35,140 nt of DNA from JBLYYQ01 sp048550035 (lineage in GTDB: Bacteria; Nitrospinota_A; UBA7883; JBLYYQ01): positions 1-35,140 of the forward strand of contig JBLYYQ010000046.1 of NCBI GenBank assembly GCA_048550035.1, given 5' to 3'. This document shows, in pieces, positions 16,525 through 24,050 of the stretch. The notes under the pieces are model-generated. The model had not been told where the DNA came from. It saw only the letters and a list, made by a program, of their open reading frames with translations, and made no database searches. The translations under genes were made by a program, and so were the position numbers. Position 1 is the first letter of the stretch, and each line of letters begins with the position of its first letter.

Positions 16525-17337
16525 CTAGCTATCCTTCTTATTGTCATCTTTATTTTCATCTGCCTTGACAGACTCTTCTTTAACAGTGTCAGCCGCTGCC
16601 GCTGAAGATTCCTCTTTAGCTAAATCGACTTTTGCAGCCTCCACAACTTCCTCTATATGCTTCTGACTTCTCATCTTGCGTTGCTCTTCTAACTTGCGAG
16701 CCTCTTTCCCAAAATAGAAATTACCTCTGAATATCCAAGTCTTGATACCTATAATACCAAAGGTGGTATTCGCTTCTGCAAATCCATAATCGATATCTGC
16801 TCTGATTGTATGAAGCGGCACTCGACCTTCTCTGTACCATTCTGTTCTTGCTATCTCAGCTCCTGCTAGACGACCGGCACAATTTATCCGTATCCCTTTT
16901 GCGTTAAAGCGCATTGATGTTGCTACCGCCTTCTTCATCGCACGTCTAAATGCTACTCGACGCTCCAACTGCAATGCTACATTCTCTGCTACTAACTGGG
17001 CTGATAACTCAGGTTTGCGTTCCTCTTTTATATTTAAAAATAGTTCCTTACCTGGTAATGCCGCCTGAATCGACTTCTTTAGCTTGTCTACTTCATGCCC
17101 CTTCTTGCCAATAATTATGCCTGGGCGCGCAGCATTAATATGAAGGCGAACATTGTTCCCTTTTCGCTCTATCTGTACAGATGAAATCCCTGCATGGTAG
17201 AGATCCTTCTTAATCATTTTGCGCAATCTTAGATCAGAATGAAGATTCTCTGCGTAACCTTTTTCAGAATACCAGTTAGATTCCCAACCTTTTATTATTC
17301 CGACTCGAAACCCTATTGGATGTGTTTTCTGACCCAT
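16525..17337 (-). CDS. rpsC: 30S ribosomal protein S3 with long charged C-terminal tail
   Basis: S3 forms part of the mRNA entry site. The 270-residue product opens MGQKTHPIGFRVGIIKGWES, has the KH domain with the GIIIGKKGHEVDKLKK loop near residue 75, and the C-terminal domain with GRLAGAEIARTEWYREGRVPLHTIRADIDYG. The last 60 residues form an Ala/Lys/Glu/Asp-rich low-complexity tail, longer than the E. coli protein (233 residues). The gene starts one base after rplV ends. Confidence 0.98.
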   Translation of the reverse strand: MGQKTHPIGFRVGIIKGWESNWYSEKGYAENLHSDLRLRKMIKKDLYHAGISSVQIERKGNNVRLHINAARPGIIIGKKGHEVDKLKKSIQAALPGKELFLNIKEERKPELSAQLVAENVALQLERRVAFRRAMKKAVATSMRFNAKGIRINCAGRLAGAEIARTEWYREGRVPLHTIRADIDYGFAEANTTFGIIGIKTWIFRGNFYFGKEARKLEEQRKMRSQKHIEEVVEAAKVDLAKEESSAAAADTVKEESVKADENKDDNKKDS

Positions 17338-17338
17338 T

Positions 17339-17782
17339 TTACTCTTTCTCTTTTCCTGTTTTTGTTGCTACGGCATCTGACTTTTGCGCAAGATTCTCTG
17401 ATGACTGAACCTCTTTTGATGAGAGTTCAGTTTTTGATTTGAGATCCTGACCTAACATTACTGTTATGTGTGAAGTTGGCTTACGGATCGGGGTCGCTCT
17501 ACCTCGAGCTCTCGGAAGGCTTCGCTTGTAAATCGGACCGCCATCAATCCAAATCTTGCTCACCAGCAACATATCAGTATCCTCTATATTCTTATCCTCT
17601 GCATTTGCAATTGCAGAATTCAATGTCTTGAGCAATACTTTTGCTGATCTCTTTGGGCTAAATGTTAGTATCCGTTGTGCTTCTGTCACATGCTTGCCTC
17701 GGATCAGATTTGCTACCAACCTCGTCTTTTGTGGACTCAACCTCACAAACCGTACTACCGCTTTAGCTACTTCGTTGCTCAT
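17339..17782 (-). CDS. rplV: 50S ribosomal protein L22, first gene of the block
   Basis: L22 lines the exit tunnel. The 147-residue product has AKAVVRFVRLSPQKTRLVANLIRGK, NSAIANAEDKN and the tunnel-loop region PRARGRATPIRKPTSHITV, followed by a Ser/Glu/Lys-rich tail of about 30 extra residues. In most bacteria rpsS and the rest of the S10 operon lie directly upstream. Here the upstream region is a 156-base gap with a promoter and leader, then an unrelated gene (ykgJ-like), so this gene is promoter-proximal. Confidence 0.97.
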   Translation of the reverse strand: MSNEVAKAVVRFVRLSPQKTRLVANLIRGKHVTEAQRILTFSPKRSAKVLLKTLNSAIANAEDKNIEDTDMLLVSKIWIDGGPIYKRSLPRARGRATPIRKPTSHITVMLGQDLKSKTELSSKEVQSSENLAQKSDAVATKTGKEKE

Positions 17783-17821
17783 TATAACTATTTCTTATTC
17801 AAGTTAATGTCTGTTAATTAT

Positions 17822-17882
17822 ACGTGGAGGAAAGTTTAACCGTCTGCGTCTTGCTCGCTAGTCTTACTAGGCTTCCGCACGT
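17822..17882 (-). promoter_or_regulatory. structured 5' leader of the rplV ribosomal operon
   Basis: The transcript predicted from the promoter at 17891-17918 begins near 17884. Read on the minus strand, ACGTG (17882-17878) can pair with CACGT (17826-17822), GGAAG (17876-17872) with CTTTCC (17834-17829, one bulge), and inside these a perfect five-pair hairpin CTAGT-AAG-ACTAG spans 17870-17858. The element therefore occupies nearly the whole leader from the start site and stops about 40 bases before the rplV start codon. Leaders of this kind in ribosomal operons commonly bind a product protein. That function here is inference, as I cannot match it to a named leader family. Confidence 0.4.
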
Positions 17883-17890
17883 AAACAATT

Positions 17891-17918
17891 ATTATTACCT
17901 ATTTTTTTACACTGTCAA
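17891..17918 (-). promoter_or_regulatory. sigma-70-type promoter of the rplV ribosomal operon
   Basis: On the minus strand a perfect TTGACA (17918-17913) is followed after 16 bases by AATAAT (17896-17891, 5 of 6 matches). An A/T-rich stretch of T and A runs lies just upstream, partly inside the stop region of the preceding gene, as an UP element would. It is placed to start transcription near 17884, about 100 bases before rplV. This is one of the best promoter matches in the window and fits a highly expressed ribosomal operon. Confidence 0.75.
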
Positions 17919-17938
17919 CATTTATTTTGTTTTTTTTA

Positions 17939-18310
17939 CTATCGGTTATTTACAACTCGCTCGCCACGCTTAATAAGCCAGTTGTCAAAATCATCCGGAC
18001 TACTCAATAGCTCATCGTAAATCGGATAATACCGTTCACAGTCAGGTGGTTTATGATCCCTACATATACTAGGGCGGCTCTCATAAATAGTACAAAAGCT
18101 ATTCTTATCAAGGTAGCTACAGTCAGTTTGCAATAGTTGATACCACCTCTTATTCCTTATGAAATAATTTATATACTTAAAGTGTAGCTGCCATCTTATA
18201 TTTGTTTTCTCTAGCTTCGTCCGAGGGCGCTTAACCTGCTCTTCAATACCTCTGCAACATGCTCCTTTGCAACCTTCGCAAAGCTTTAAGCTCATCTTCT
18301 TCGCACTCAT
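17939..18310 (-). CDS. YkgJ-type cysteine-cluster protein (putative metal-binding)
   Basis: A 123-residue soluble protein with CEGCKGACC near the N-terminus (Cys11, Cys14, Cys18, Cys19), then CSYLDKNSFCTIYESRPSIC in the middle and a later CERYY. This is the Cys pattern of the YkgJ / 'zinc- or iron-chelating domain' family (CxxC-x-G-xCC ... C-P-x-L-x4-C-x-IYE-x-RP-x-C-R). The biochemical role is unknown in general; members have been linked to metal binding. Its ATG overlaps the stop of the methionine/folate enzyme gene by four bases, so it is translationally coupled to that gene and may help supply or guard its metal, which is inference. Confidence 0.8.
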   Translation of the reverse strand: MSAKKMSLKLCEGCKGACCRGIEEQVKRPRTKLEKTNIRWQLHFKYINYFIRNKRWYQLLQTDCSYLDKNSFCTIYESRPSICRDHKPPDCERYYPIYDELLSSPDDFDNWLIKRGERVVNNR

Positions 18311-20121
18311 GATAATATCGAAAGGATCGTCTCAATCTCTACTGCTGGACTCATCATATAGACACCATCAACAGTATCTCGAAAGCAATCTAAGGTCTCT
18401 TTGGCTATTTTAGCTCCTATATCTTTTGCTCCATCCTGATTCTTACTTAAATCGTTACGGATCGCTGATGGAATCGTCATACCTGGAACTTCGTTATGTA
18501 AAAATTCTGCCATCTTATGTGATGTCAATGGTAGGATCCCTATCAAAATTGGGATCTTAAAGCTTTCTACTGATTTTAGAAATTTCTCAAATAGTCTATT
18601 ATCATATACCGGCTGAGTCATACAAAACTCAGCTCCAGCTTCAACTTTGCTCTCGAATCGACGGAGTTCTTCATCTATATTTAACGCTCCTGGGTTACCA
18701 CCAACTCCGATATGAATACTGGTCTTACCTTTAATCGGACTCCCTGCTATATCAACACCTCTGTTTAAATTACTAATCAACTTCACTAATCCGATTGAAT
18801 CAAAATCGTATACCGCAGTCGCATCTGGGTACTTCCCTAATTTCGGAGGATCTCCAGTAATTATCAATATATCTTTGATACCTAGTCCATCAGCACCTAA
18901 AATATCGGCTTGCATCCCTATCAGGTTCCGATCGCGGCAGGTATAATGGATAATCGGCGTTACTTTACTCTCTTGCTTTAGTATCAGCCCAAAGGATAAC
19001 GAATTCATCCTTGCCATTGCTCGTGGTCCGTCTGGAATATTCACAAACTCTATCCCCTTAGATTTGAGCTTGCTTACAGCTCTAACTGTATGTCTATAGT
19101 CAGAGCCCTTAGGTGATAGCAGCTCTACAGATTGAACCCATTCCTTTGCCGCTAGTTTTGATGAAAAATTTGTCTTTAATTCTGTTGCACACGGAACTTC
19201 CTTGTCTATGTTATCTTTTGATAGCAACACCGATTTCACCTCAAGCCTCGATGGTGAAAGTGCCTTCGCTCCTTTTGAGAGTGCTCTTATATGATCTGGG
19301 GTTACTCCGCAGCAACCTCCTACTATTGATGCTCCAGACTTTATAAAACGTTTCCCATATGTTAAAAGATATTCAGGTGTCGTTAAGTATAGTAGCCGAT
19401 CATCGCTTACTTTCGGCATCCCTGCATTGGGCTGCGCTGAAATTGGGAGCTTCGTATATTTGGAGAGTAGTTTAACACTCTCCAACATATGACTAGGTCC
19501 TACAGAGCAGTTTGCCCCACAAGCGGTTATATCTAACGGAGTTATAGATTCTACAAACTGCTTTATATCTGCCTCTAGCTCTTCTTTGTTATCTTCTATA
19601 AATGTCATCTGAGCAATAATCGGAATCGTACTACTAATCGATCGGATGCTCTTAATTGCAGCTACTAATCGCTCTACACTATGGAATGTCTCTAATATGA
19701 TTAAATCAGAGCCTTCATCTATCAAGCTACTCGCTTGCTCTTCAAAAATAGCAGTAGCCATCTTATCGCTTGTCTGACCTAACGGTAGTCCTATCGGTCC
19801 GATAGTCCCTGCAACATACACGATCCCTTGAGCAACCTCTTTTGCCAAACGGACTCCTGCCCTATTAATACTATCTACTTTTGATTCTAGGTTATGTTTT
19901 GCTAACTTCTCTCGGTTGGCAGCAAAAGTGTTCGTCTGAATTATATCAACACCTGCCTTTATATAGTCGCTATGCAGCAGACGTATCTTGTCTGGATCGG
20001 TTAAGTTAAGCTCTTCAAAGCAGGTTGCATCGCTACCACCTCTCTCATAAAGCATCGTTCCTGTTGCACCATCGCATACTAGGATCCGTTTGCTTAATGC
20101 GTCAGCAAATGGTTCAATCAT
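18307..20121 (-). CDS. bifunctional homocysteine S-methyltransferase / methylenetetrahydrofolate reductase
   Basis: A 604-residue fusion. Residues 1-285 are a homocysteine methyltransferase domain with DGATGTMLYERG near 17, TNTFAANR near 63 and the zinc ligands Cys205 (GANCSVGP) and Cys270-Cys271 (GGCCGVTPDH). Residues about 310-604 are a MetF-type TIM barrel that binds FAD, with ITGDPPKLG at 421, GVGGNPGALN near 483 and MTQPVYDN at 501. Such fusions are known in Firmicutes, deltaproteobacteria and others and can link 5-methyl-THF formation to homocysteine methylation. The cobalamin-binding domains of MetH are absent, so either the methyl donor is not methylcobalamin or B12 modules are encoded elsewhere. 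A ykgJ-like gene follows with a four-base overlap. Confidence 0.93.
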   Translation of the reverse strand: MIEPFADALSKRILVCDGATGTMLYERGGSDATCFEELNLTDPDKIRLLHSDYIKAGVDIIQTNTFAANREKLAKHNLESKVDSINRAGVRLAKEVAQGIVYVAGTIGPIGLPLGQTSDKMATAIFEEQASSLIDEGSDLIILETFHSVERLVAAIKSIRSISSTIPIIAQMTFIEDNKEELEADIKQFVESITPLDITACGANCSVGPSHMLESVKLLSKYTKLPISAQPNAGMPKVSDDRLLYLTTPEYLLTYGKRFIKSGASIVGGCCGVTPDHIRALSKGAKALSPSRLEVKSVLLSKDNIDKEVPCATELKTNFSSKLAAKEWVQSVELLSPKGSDYRHTVRAVSKLKSKGIEFVNIPDGPRAMARMNSLSFGLILKQESKVTPIIHYTCRDRNLIGMQADILGADGLGIKDILIITGDPPKLGKYPDATAVYDFDSIGLVKLISNLNRGVDIAGSPIKGKTSIHIGVGGNPGALNIDEELRRFESKVEAGAEFCMTQPVYDNRLFEKFLKSVESFKIPILIGILPLTSHKMAEFLHNEVPGMTIPSAIRNDLSKNQDGAKDIGAKIAKETLDCFRDTVDGVYMMSPAVEIETILSILS

Positions 20122-20190
20122 CTACTCTATACCTCGTCTGTTATTTACTTTACGCTAAATAGAATAGCATAAACATTGATCAAATAATAA

Positions 20191-22581
20191 CTAGATCTTG
20201 TTTACAATTGGGATGGAAACCTCATCACCACTTTTCAGGTATGATAGATCCTTTTTCGGATTAAATAGCATCACCAACCAGAGTGGAGTATCACTATCTG
20301 CTGCTATCAAATCCCAAATCGCCTGACCATGTTTTAGCTTAACAAGCTTTTCGCCCTCTACACGGTATGAAGCAAGAAACTTTTCTAACTCCGCTAGATG
20401 GTATTCGAATCGCTTCATCTCAAAATCATCTAACTGATCAGATTTAATCGGTATAGCTATGACAGCCCCTATCCGCAAGCTACGACGGATATCACGCTTG
20501 TTTATACGCTCAATCGATGCGATAGGAACTTCTAACCACTCTGCATAATGACCTAGTGTCTCTCTTGATTCTATTACTATCTCTCCTCGACCTGCTCGTA
20601 AGCGATTCACTTTATAACGGTCCTTAGGGAGAATTAGACGCTTTTCATTTTGAGATAGACTATTGTTCCCATTAGTTTGGGTCACCTTACTTTTAGTTGC
20701 AATACTAGCTCCAGACTTATCAATATTAATGACTTCATTACTTGCATCAGCAACGACAACTGGATTATCACTATCTTTACTTGCATCAGCAACGACAACC
20801 TGATCATCACTATCTTTTTGGTTATTTTTCTCAAATAATGACCAAAAATAGTTCTTTACAGATTTATCAGTTTCTGACTCAAGTTCATCTTCGCTAGAAG
20901 GGAGCTTGTTAATATTGTCTGCTGCTGCTATCAGGGTAACATCGTCTGCACTATTGCCAGCCTCGCTCACAATTAAAATCTGACCAGGATAGATCGTATC
21001 TCGCTTAGTTAGATCATTAAGCTCTGCTAACTTGTTGACGGTCGTATTGTTTGCTAATGCAACGCTATAGAGTGAATCGCCACTTGCTACTTCCCATTCA
21101 CCATTGCCAGCTTTACCTCTGCGTACTTTTCGTTTCGCAACTTTTACAGGTTTACGATCACTGTATGGGATATGGAGCTTCTGACCTGGTCGTATAATCG
21201 CTATTCGACCTCTGCGTAAATGCACATTGTTTACATCGACTAGCAGACCAACCGAAGTATGATACATACCGGCTATCTCAGAGATTGTCTCCCCTTTGGC
21301 AACCACATGAATCACATCTTTACTTATCGGATTATCTCGCTTGGACTCTGGTGTTAGAGCAATAGCTGCCTGAGTTTTATCATAAAGAGCTGCTGGCACC
21401 TTTATCTTGTACCCTTTCGGAATATTTAAATGCCCGCGCCATATACTTTTGCGCAATCCACGATTGTACTCTTTCAGATATGCGAGCTTCACTCCCATAT
21501 TCTTAGCTAGCTCCTTGGCTGGAATATAGTATGGCGCCTTAATCTCTCTTAGGTCAATATCTGACTCTAAAACAAGTTCTCCAAAATAATAATACCAATT
21601 ATTCGATACCTCAAGCGCCGCTAAAAACTCTGAATAAAAGTTGCGGGATGCAAATCCAAATATTCGTGATTTATAGTTTTGAACAATCTCACCTATATCA
21701 GAACCATGTCGTTTCTTAGCTCGCCTCATCCCACCTAATCCATGGTTATAAGCAGTAATTGCTAGTGGCCACGATCCTAATTTATCATAGTTGTATCTCA
21801 ACAACTTCGCCGCTGCCTTACTCGACTCAATCGGATCCCATCTCTCATCTACCAGATAGTTGATCTTTAGAAAACTTCGACCGGTCGACCTTGTAAACTG
21901 CCATAAACCTGCTGCTCCTGCATGCGAATATGCCTTAGGGTTAAATGATGATTCTACATGTGGTATTACCGCTAGCTCTTCAGGAAGATTTAGCTTATTA
22001 AGCTCCGATTTTATATGTGGTAAATATCGACCAGAACGGATAACACCCCTCTTAAACCTATTTGAAAGACCTACTTGAAATCTAATATTGCTTGCCGCTT
22101 TTAGCATCTCTGATTTAGACATGCCAGCTAATAATCCAACAATACTCTCCTCTTCTTCGGTTCTCGCAACTCCGCCTTGCTTTGCGATTGTCCTGATATT
22201 TTTCCTTAGCCTATTTGCCTCTTGAATAATATAGCGACGCTTCTTCCGATAGCTTAGCTTACTCTTATTGCTAAGTGGACTATTATCTATATCAATCACC
22301 TTGTAAACCAAACTTAAATCATTTATGTCATGTAGCAATATATGACGGTCGGTATACTTTGCGTATATATCTTTCCAGAATTGAATATTTGTCCGTAGCA
22401 CTTCAGGTGCAGGAAATAACTCCTCACTAGACTCTACCGTAAACGACTGATCAGAAAGATTATTAACTATCTGATTGCCTACTCTAGCATCATATCCAAA
22501 CGCTACTATTGGCAATATAACTACAGCAGTGATCAATGGCACTGCAAATGAACATATCTTCGCTCTCATTAAACTTTTCAC
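20191..22581 (-). CDS. mltD: membrane-bound lytic transglycosylase (MltD-like) with four LysM-type repeats
   Basis: Cleaves the glycan strands of peptidoglycan in the periplasm. The 796-residue product has a basic N-terminus and a hydrophobic segment (about residues 10-29) as signal peptide or anchor; no lipobox cysteine is evident. The SLT domain covers about 198-310, with catalytic Glu210 in IPHVESSFNP and the GAAGLWQFTRSTGR and AYNHG motifs. LysM-type repeats lie near 423-472, 495-540, 650-715 and 740-796; the last two are more diverged. Between them is a Asp/Ser-rich linker containing a 13-residue tandem repeat. It is much longer than E. coli MltD (452 residues, two LysM). The start is GTG at 22581 with an AGAG site; an ATG four codons in is an alternative. 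Confidence 0.9.
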   Translation of the reverse strand: MKSLMRAKICSFAVPLITAVVILPIVAFGYDARVGNQIVNNLSDQSFTVESSEELFPAPEVLRTNIQFWKDIYAKYTDRHILLHDINDLSLVYKVIDIDNSPLSNKSKLSYRKKRRYIIQEANRLRKNIRTIAKQGGVARTEEEESIVGLLAGMSKSEMLKAASNIRFQVGLSNRFKRGVIRSGRYLPHIKSELNKLNLPEELAVIPHVESSFNPKAYSHAGAAGLWQFTRSTGRSFLKINYLVDERWDPIESSKAAAKLLRYNYDKLGSWPLAITAYNHGLGGMRRAKKRHGSDIGEIVQNYKSRIFGFASRNFYSEFLAALEVSNNWYYYFGELVLESDIDLREIKAPYYIPAKELAKNMGVKLAYLKEYNRGLRKSIWRGHLNIPKGYKIKVPAALYDKTQAAIALTPESKRDNPISKDVIHVVAKGETISEIAGMYHTSVGLLVDVNNVHLRRGRIAIIRPGQKLHIPYSDRKPVKVAKRKVRRGKAGNGEWEVASGDSLYSVALANNTTVNKLAELNDLTKRDTIYPGQILIVSEAGNSADDVTLIAAADNINKLPSSEDELESETDKSVKNYFWSLFEKNNQKDSDDQVVVADASKDSDNPVVVADASNEVINIDKSGASIATKSKVTQTNGNNSLSQNEKRLILPKDRYKVNRLRAGRGEIVIESRETLGHYAEWLEVPIASIERINKRDIRRSLRIGAVIAIPIKSDQLDDFEMKRFEYHLAELEKFLASYRVEGEKLVKLKHGQAIWDLIAADSDTPLWLVMLFNPKKDLSYLKSGDEVSIPIVNKI
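20740..20817 (-). repeat. 39-bp tandem repeat, two copies, within the transglycosylase gene
   Basis: Two adjacent 39-base units (20740-20778 and 20779-20817), differing at a few positions, encode two copies of a 13-residue acidic unit, DSD-(N/D)-(P/Q)-VVVADAS-(K/N), in the linker between the second and third LysM regions. In-frame repeats of this kind change linker length without breaking the protein and look recent, because the DNA units are still nearly identical. Confidence 0.85.
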
Positions 22582-22887
22582 TCGCTCTCTTGGAACTTCT
22601 TATGTAACATACTTTTCTTATGCATATAGTATTCTCTTGCATTTGAAATAGGTGACCAAACTGATAACTTCATCTAGCCATCTTATATCAAAACTACTTC
22701 GCTTGCTAGGTGATATTATATATAATTTTCAACAAAGCATATATAATAATAGTTTAAGTACCTTTTAATTATATTTCACTCTGTTATTCAAAAAGATCTA
22801 AATTTATATGAATTATTATACAAAAATAGCTAGAAATAAGTAAAAATTCGTCACTTATTTAACAGAAATTAGCTCTAATTCATCCAT
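22582..22887. other. 306-base AT-rich gap between the transglycosylase and kinase genes
   Basis: Both flanking genes are on the minus strand, so this is the promoter region of the transglycosylase gene and the downstream region of the kinase operon. Several TATAAT-like hexamers occur, but none is paired with a good -35 at proper spacing. A 31-codon ORF (22673-22578, minus) ends one base past the transglycosylase GTG; it has only a weak ribosome site and no recognisable sequence, so I do not call it a gene. An inverted repeat near the kinase stop is listed separately. Nothing else is visible. Confidence 0.6.
22834..22860 (-). terminator. AT-rich inverted repeat after the kinase gene, possible weak terminator
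   Basis: AAATAAGT (22834-22841) and ACTTATTT (22853-22860) are perfect 8-base inverted arms with an 11-base loop, 27 bases beyond the kinase stop. On the minus strand the stem is followed within about 9 bases by a run of five T. The stem is almost all A-T, so it is a weak terminator at best and could be chance in AT-rich DNA. Confidence 0.3.
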
Positions 22888-23538
22888 TTATACAAAGGTG
22901 GATGGCTCAGGATTGAAAAATTCTACCCCCCGAATCGGTTTTAAAATCTGATCTAGTAGCACTTTAAAATCTCGCTCATTTTCCACAAAATCTATTTTAT
23001 CGCTATTTATGATTAAAAGGTTCCCTTTATATTGGTTATGAAAAAACGAGACAAAACTTTGATTCACTTGATCTAGATAGTCATATTTAATATTCGCCTC
23101 TGCTTGCCGATTACGCTTTGTGACCCGTTTGAAGAGTGTTTTGCTATCTGCTTGCAGATAAACAACAAGCTCTGGCTTAGGGGTTAACCCTGTTAGCATT
23201 GAGTAGATCTGCATATAGAGTTGAAGTTCATCGTCATTAAGATTAATATTGGCAAAGATCAGATCACGCTCAAATATATAGTCGGCAATGATTGATTTCT
23301 TGAATAGATCGACCTGCGCAATATCCTTTAGCTGATTAAACCTAGCAATTAGAAATGCTAGTTCTGTTTGAAACCGATACCGTTTAGGATCCTCATAAAA
23401 TAGCTCCAAAAATGGATTATTATATAACGACTCTAATATAGGCTCCATCGATAGATGTTCACTTAGTAACTTCACAAGGCTACTTTTGCCTACTCCAATC
23501 GGCCCTTCAACCGCTATATACCTTGATCTATGGCTCAT
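22888..23538 (-). CDS. deoxynucleoside kinase family protein
   Basis: Deoxynucleoside kinases of this fold phosphorylate deoxyadenosine, deoxyguanosine or related nucleosides for salvage. The 216-residue product has a P-loop GPIGVGKSSL at about 12-21, an IIADYIFERDLIFA segment (the E/D-R-x catalytic and substrate region), a PELVVYLQAD strand and a LID-like KRVTKRNRQAE arginine cluster. The ATG overlaps the folK stop by four bases. The folK-kinase pairing recurs in several diderm phyla and the kinase is often just annotated 'deoxynucleoside kinase'. The exact nucleoside cannot be told from sequence. Confidence 0.85.
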   Translation of the reverse strand: MSHRSRYIAVEGPIGVGKSSLVKLLSEHLSMEPILESLYNNPFLELFYEDPKRYRFQTELAFLIARFNQLKDIAQVDLFKKSIIADYIFERDLIFANINLNDDELQLYMQIYSMLTGLTPKPELVVYLQADSKTLFKRVTKRNRQAEANIKYDYLDQVNQSFVSFFHNQYKGNLLIINSDKIDFVENERDFKVLLDQILKPIRGVEFFNPEPSTFV

Positions 23539-24035
23539 TTTGAAACCTTTGTCACTCTCTGAGAGCTAGTTACTATTAAACTTAATATTTCACTTAGCCG
23601 CTTATTACTATCAGGATCAACTAGATCAGGCTCTAGCTCAACTAATGGGATCAATGCAAACCGTCGCTTCTGAAGCTTAGCATGTGGAATCGTAAGCTCG
23701 CTACTTTCGATCTTATAACTTCCATAGAGCAATATATCGATATCTATAACTCTTGGTCCATATCTGATATTCTTCTCTCTTCCTAACTTCGCTTCTATCT
23801 CCTTGCTAACGGCTAAAAGTTCAGTCGGCTCTAGTTGAGTCTTAATCTTTAACACCATATTAAGAAACCACTCTTGATCTTTTAGATCTTGCGGCTCGCT
23901 CATATAGTACGAGCTCTCTTTAAGAACTTCAACCATTTCTCTCTTATTAATAAGATCAATAGCACTCTTGATATAAGCTTCTCTATCTAGCTTATTAGAG
24001 CCAATCCCCAAATATGCAGTGATAGATTCCCTCAC
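23535..24035 (-). CDS. folK: 2-amino-4-hydroxy-6-hydroxymethyldihydropteridine pyrophosphokinase
   Basis: Transfers pyrophosphate from ATP to 6-hydroxymethyl-7,8-dihydropterin in folate synthesis. The roughly 166-residue product has the family start YLGIGSNKLDREAYI, an SSYYMSEP segment, the signature GPRVIDIDILLYG and the IPHAKLQKRRFALIPLVEL block, with all usual Mg-binding aspartates (DIDIL). There is no ATG at the start: candidates are TTG at 24038 and GTG at 24035. The AGGA ribosome site lies 7 bases before the GTG and only 4 before the TTG, so I use the GTG. It sits between dapL and the kinase in one operon. Confidence 0.94.
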   Translation of the reverse strand: MRESITAYLGIGSNKLDREAYIKSAIDLINKREMVEVLKESSYYMSEPQDLKDQEWFLNMVLKIKTQLEPTELLAVSKEIEAKLGREKNIRYGPRVIDIDILLYGSYKIESSELTIPHAKLQKRRFALIPLVELEPDLVDPDSNKRLSEILSLIVTSSQRVTKVSK

Positions 24036-24050
24036 CAATCGATCCTATTA

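Noticed and set aside
22578..22673. 31-codon ORF just upstream of the transglycosylase gene
   Set aside because: Stop overlaps the GTG start, which hints at coupling, but there is no good ribosome site and no conserved sequence; most likely chance.
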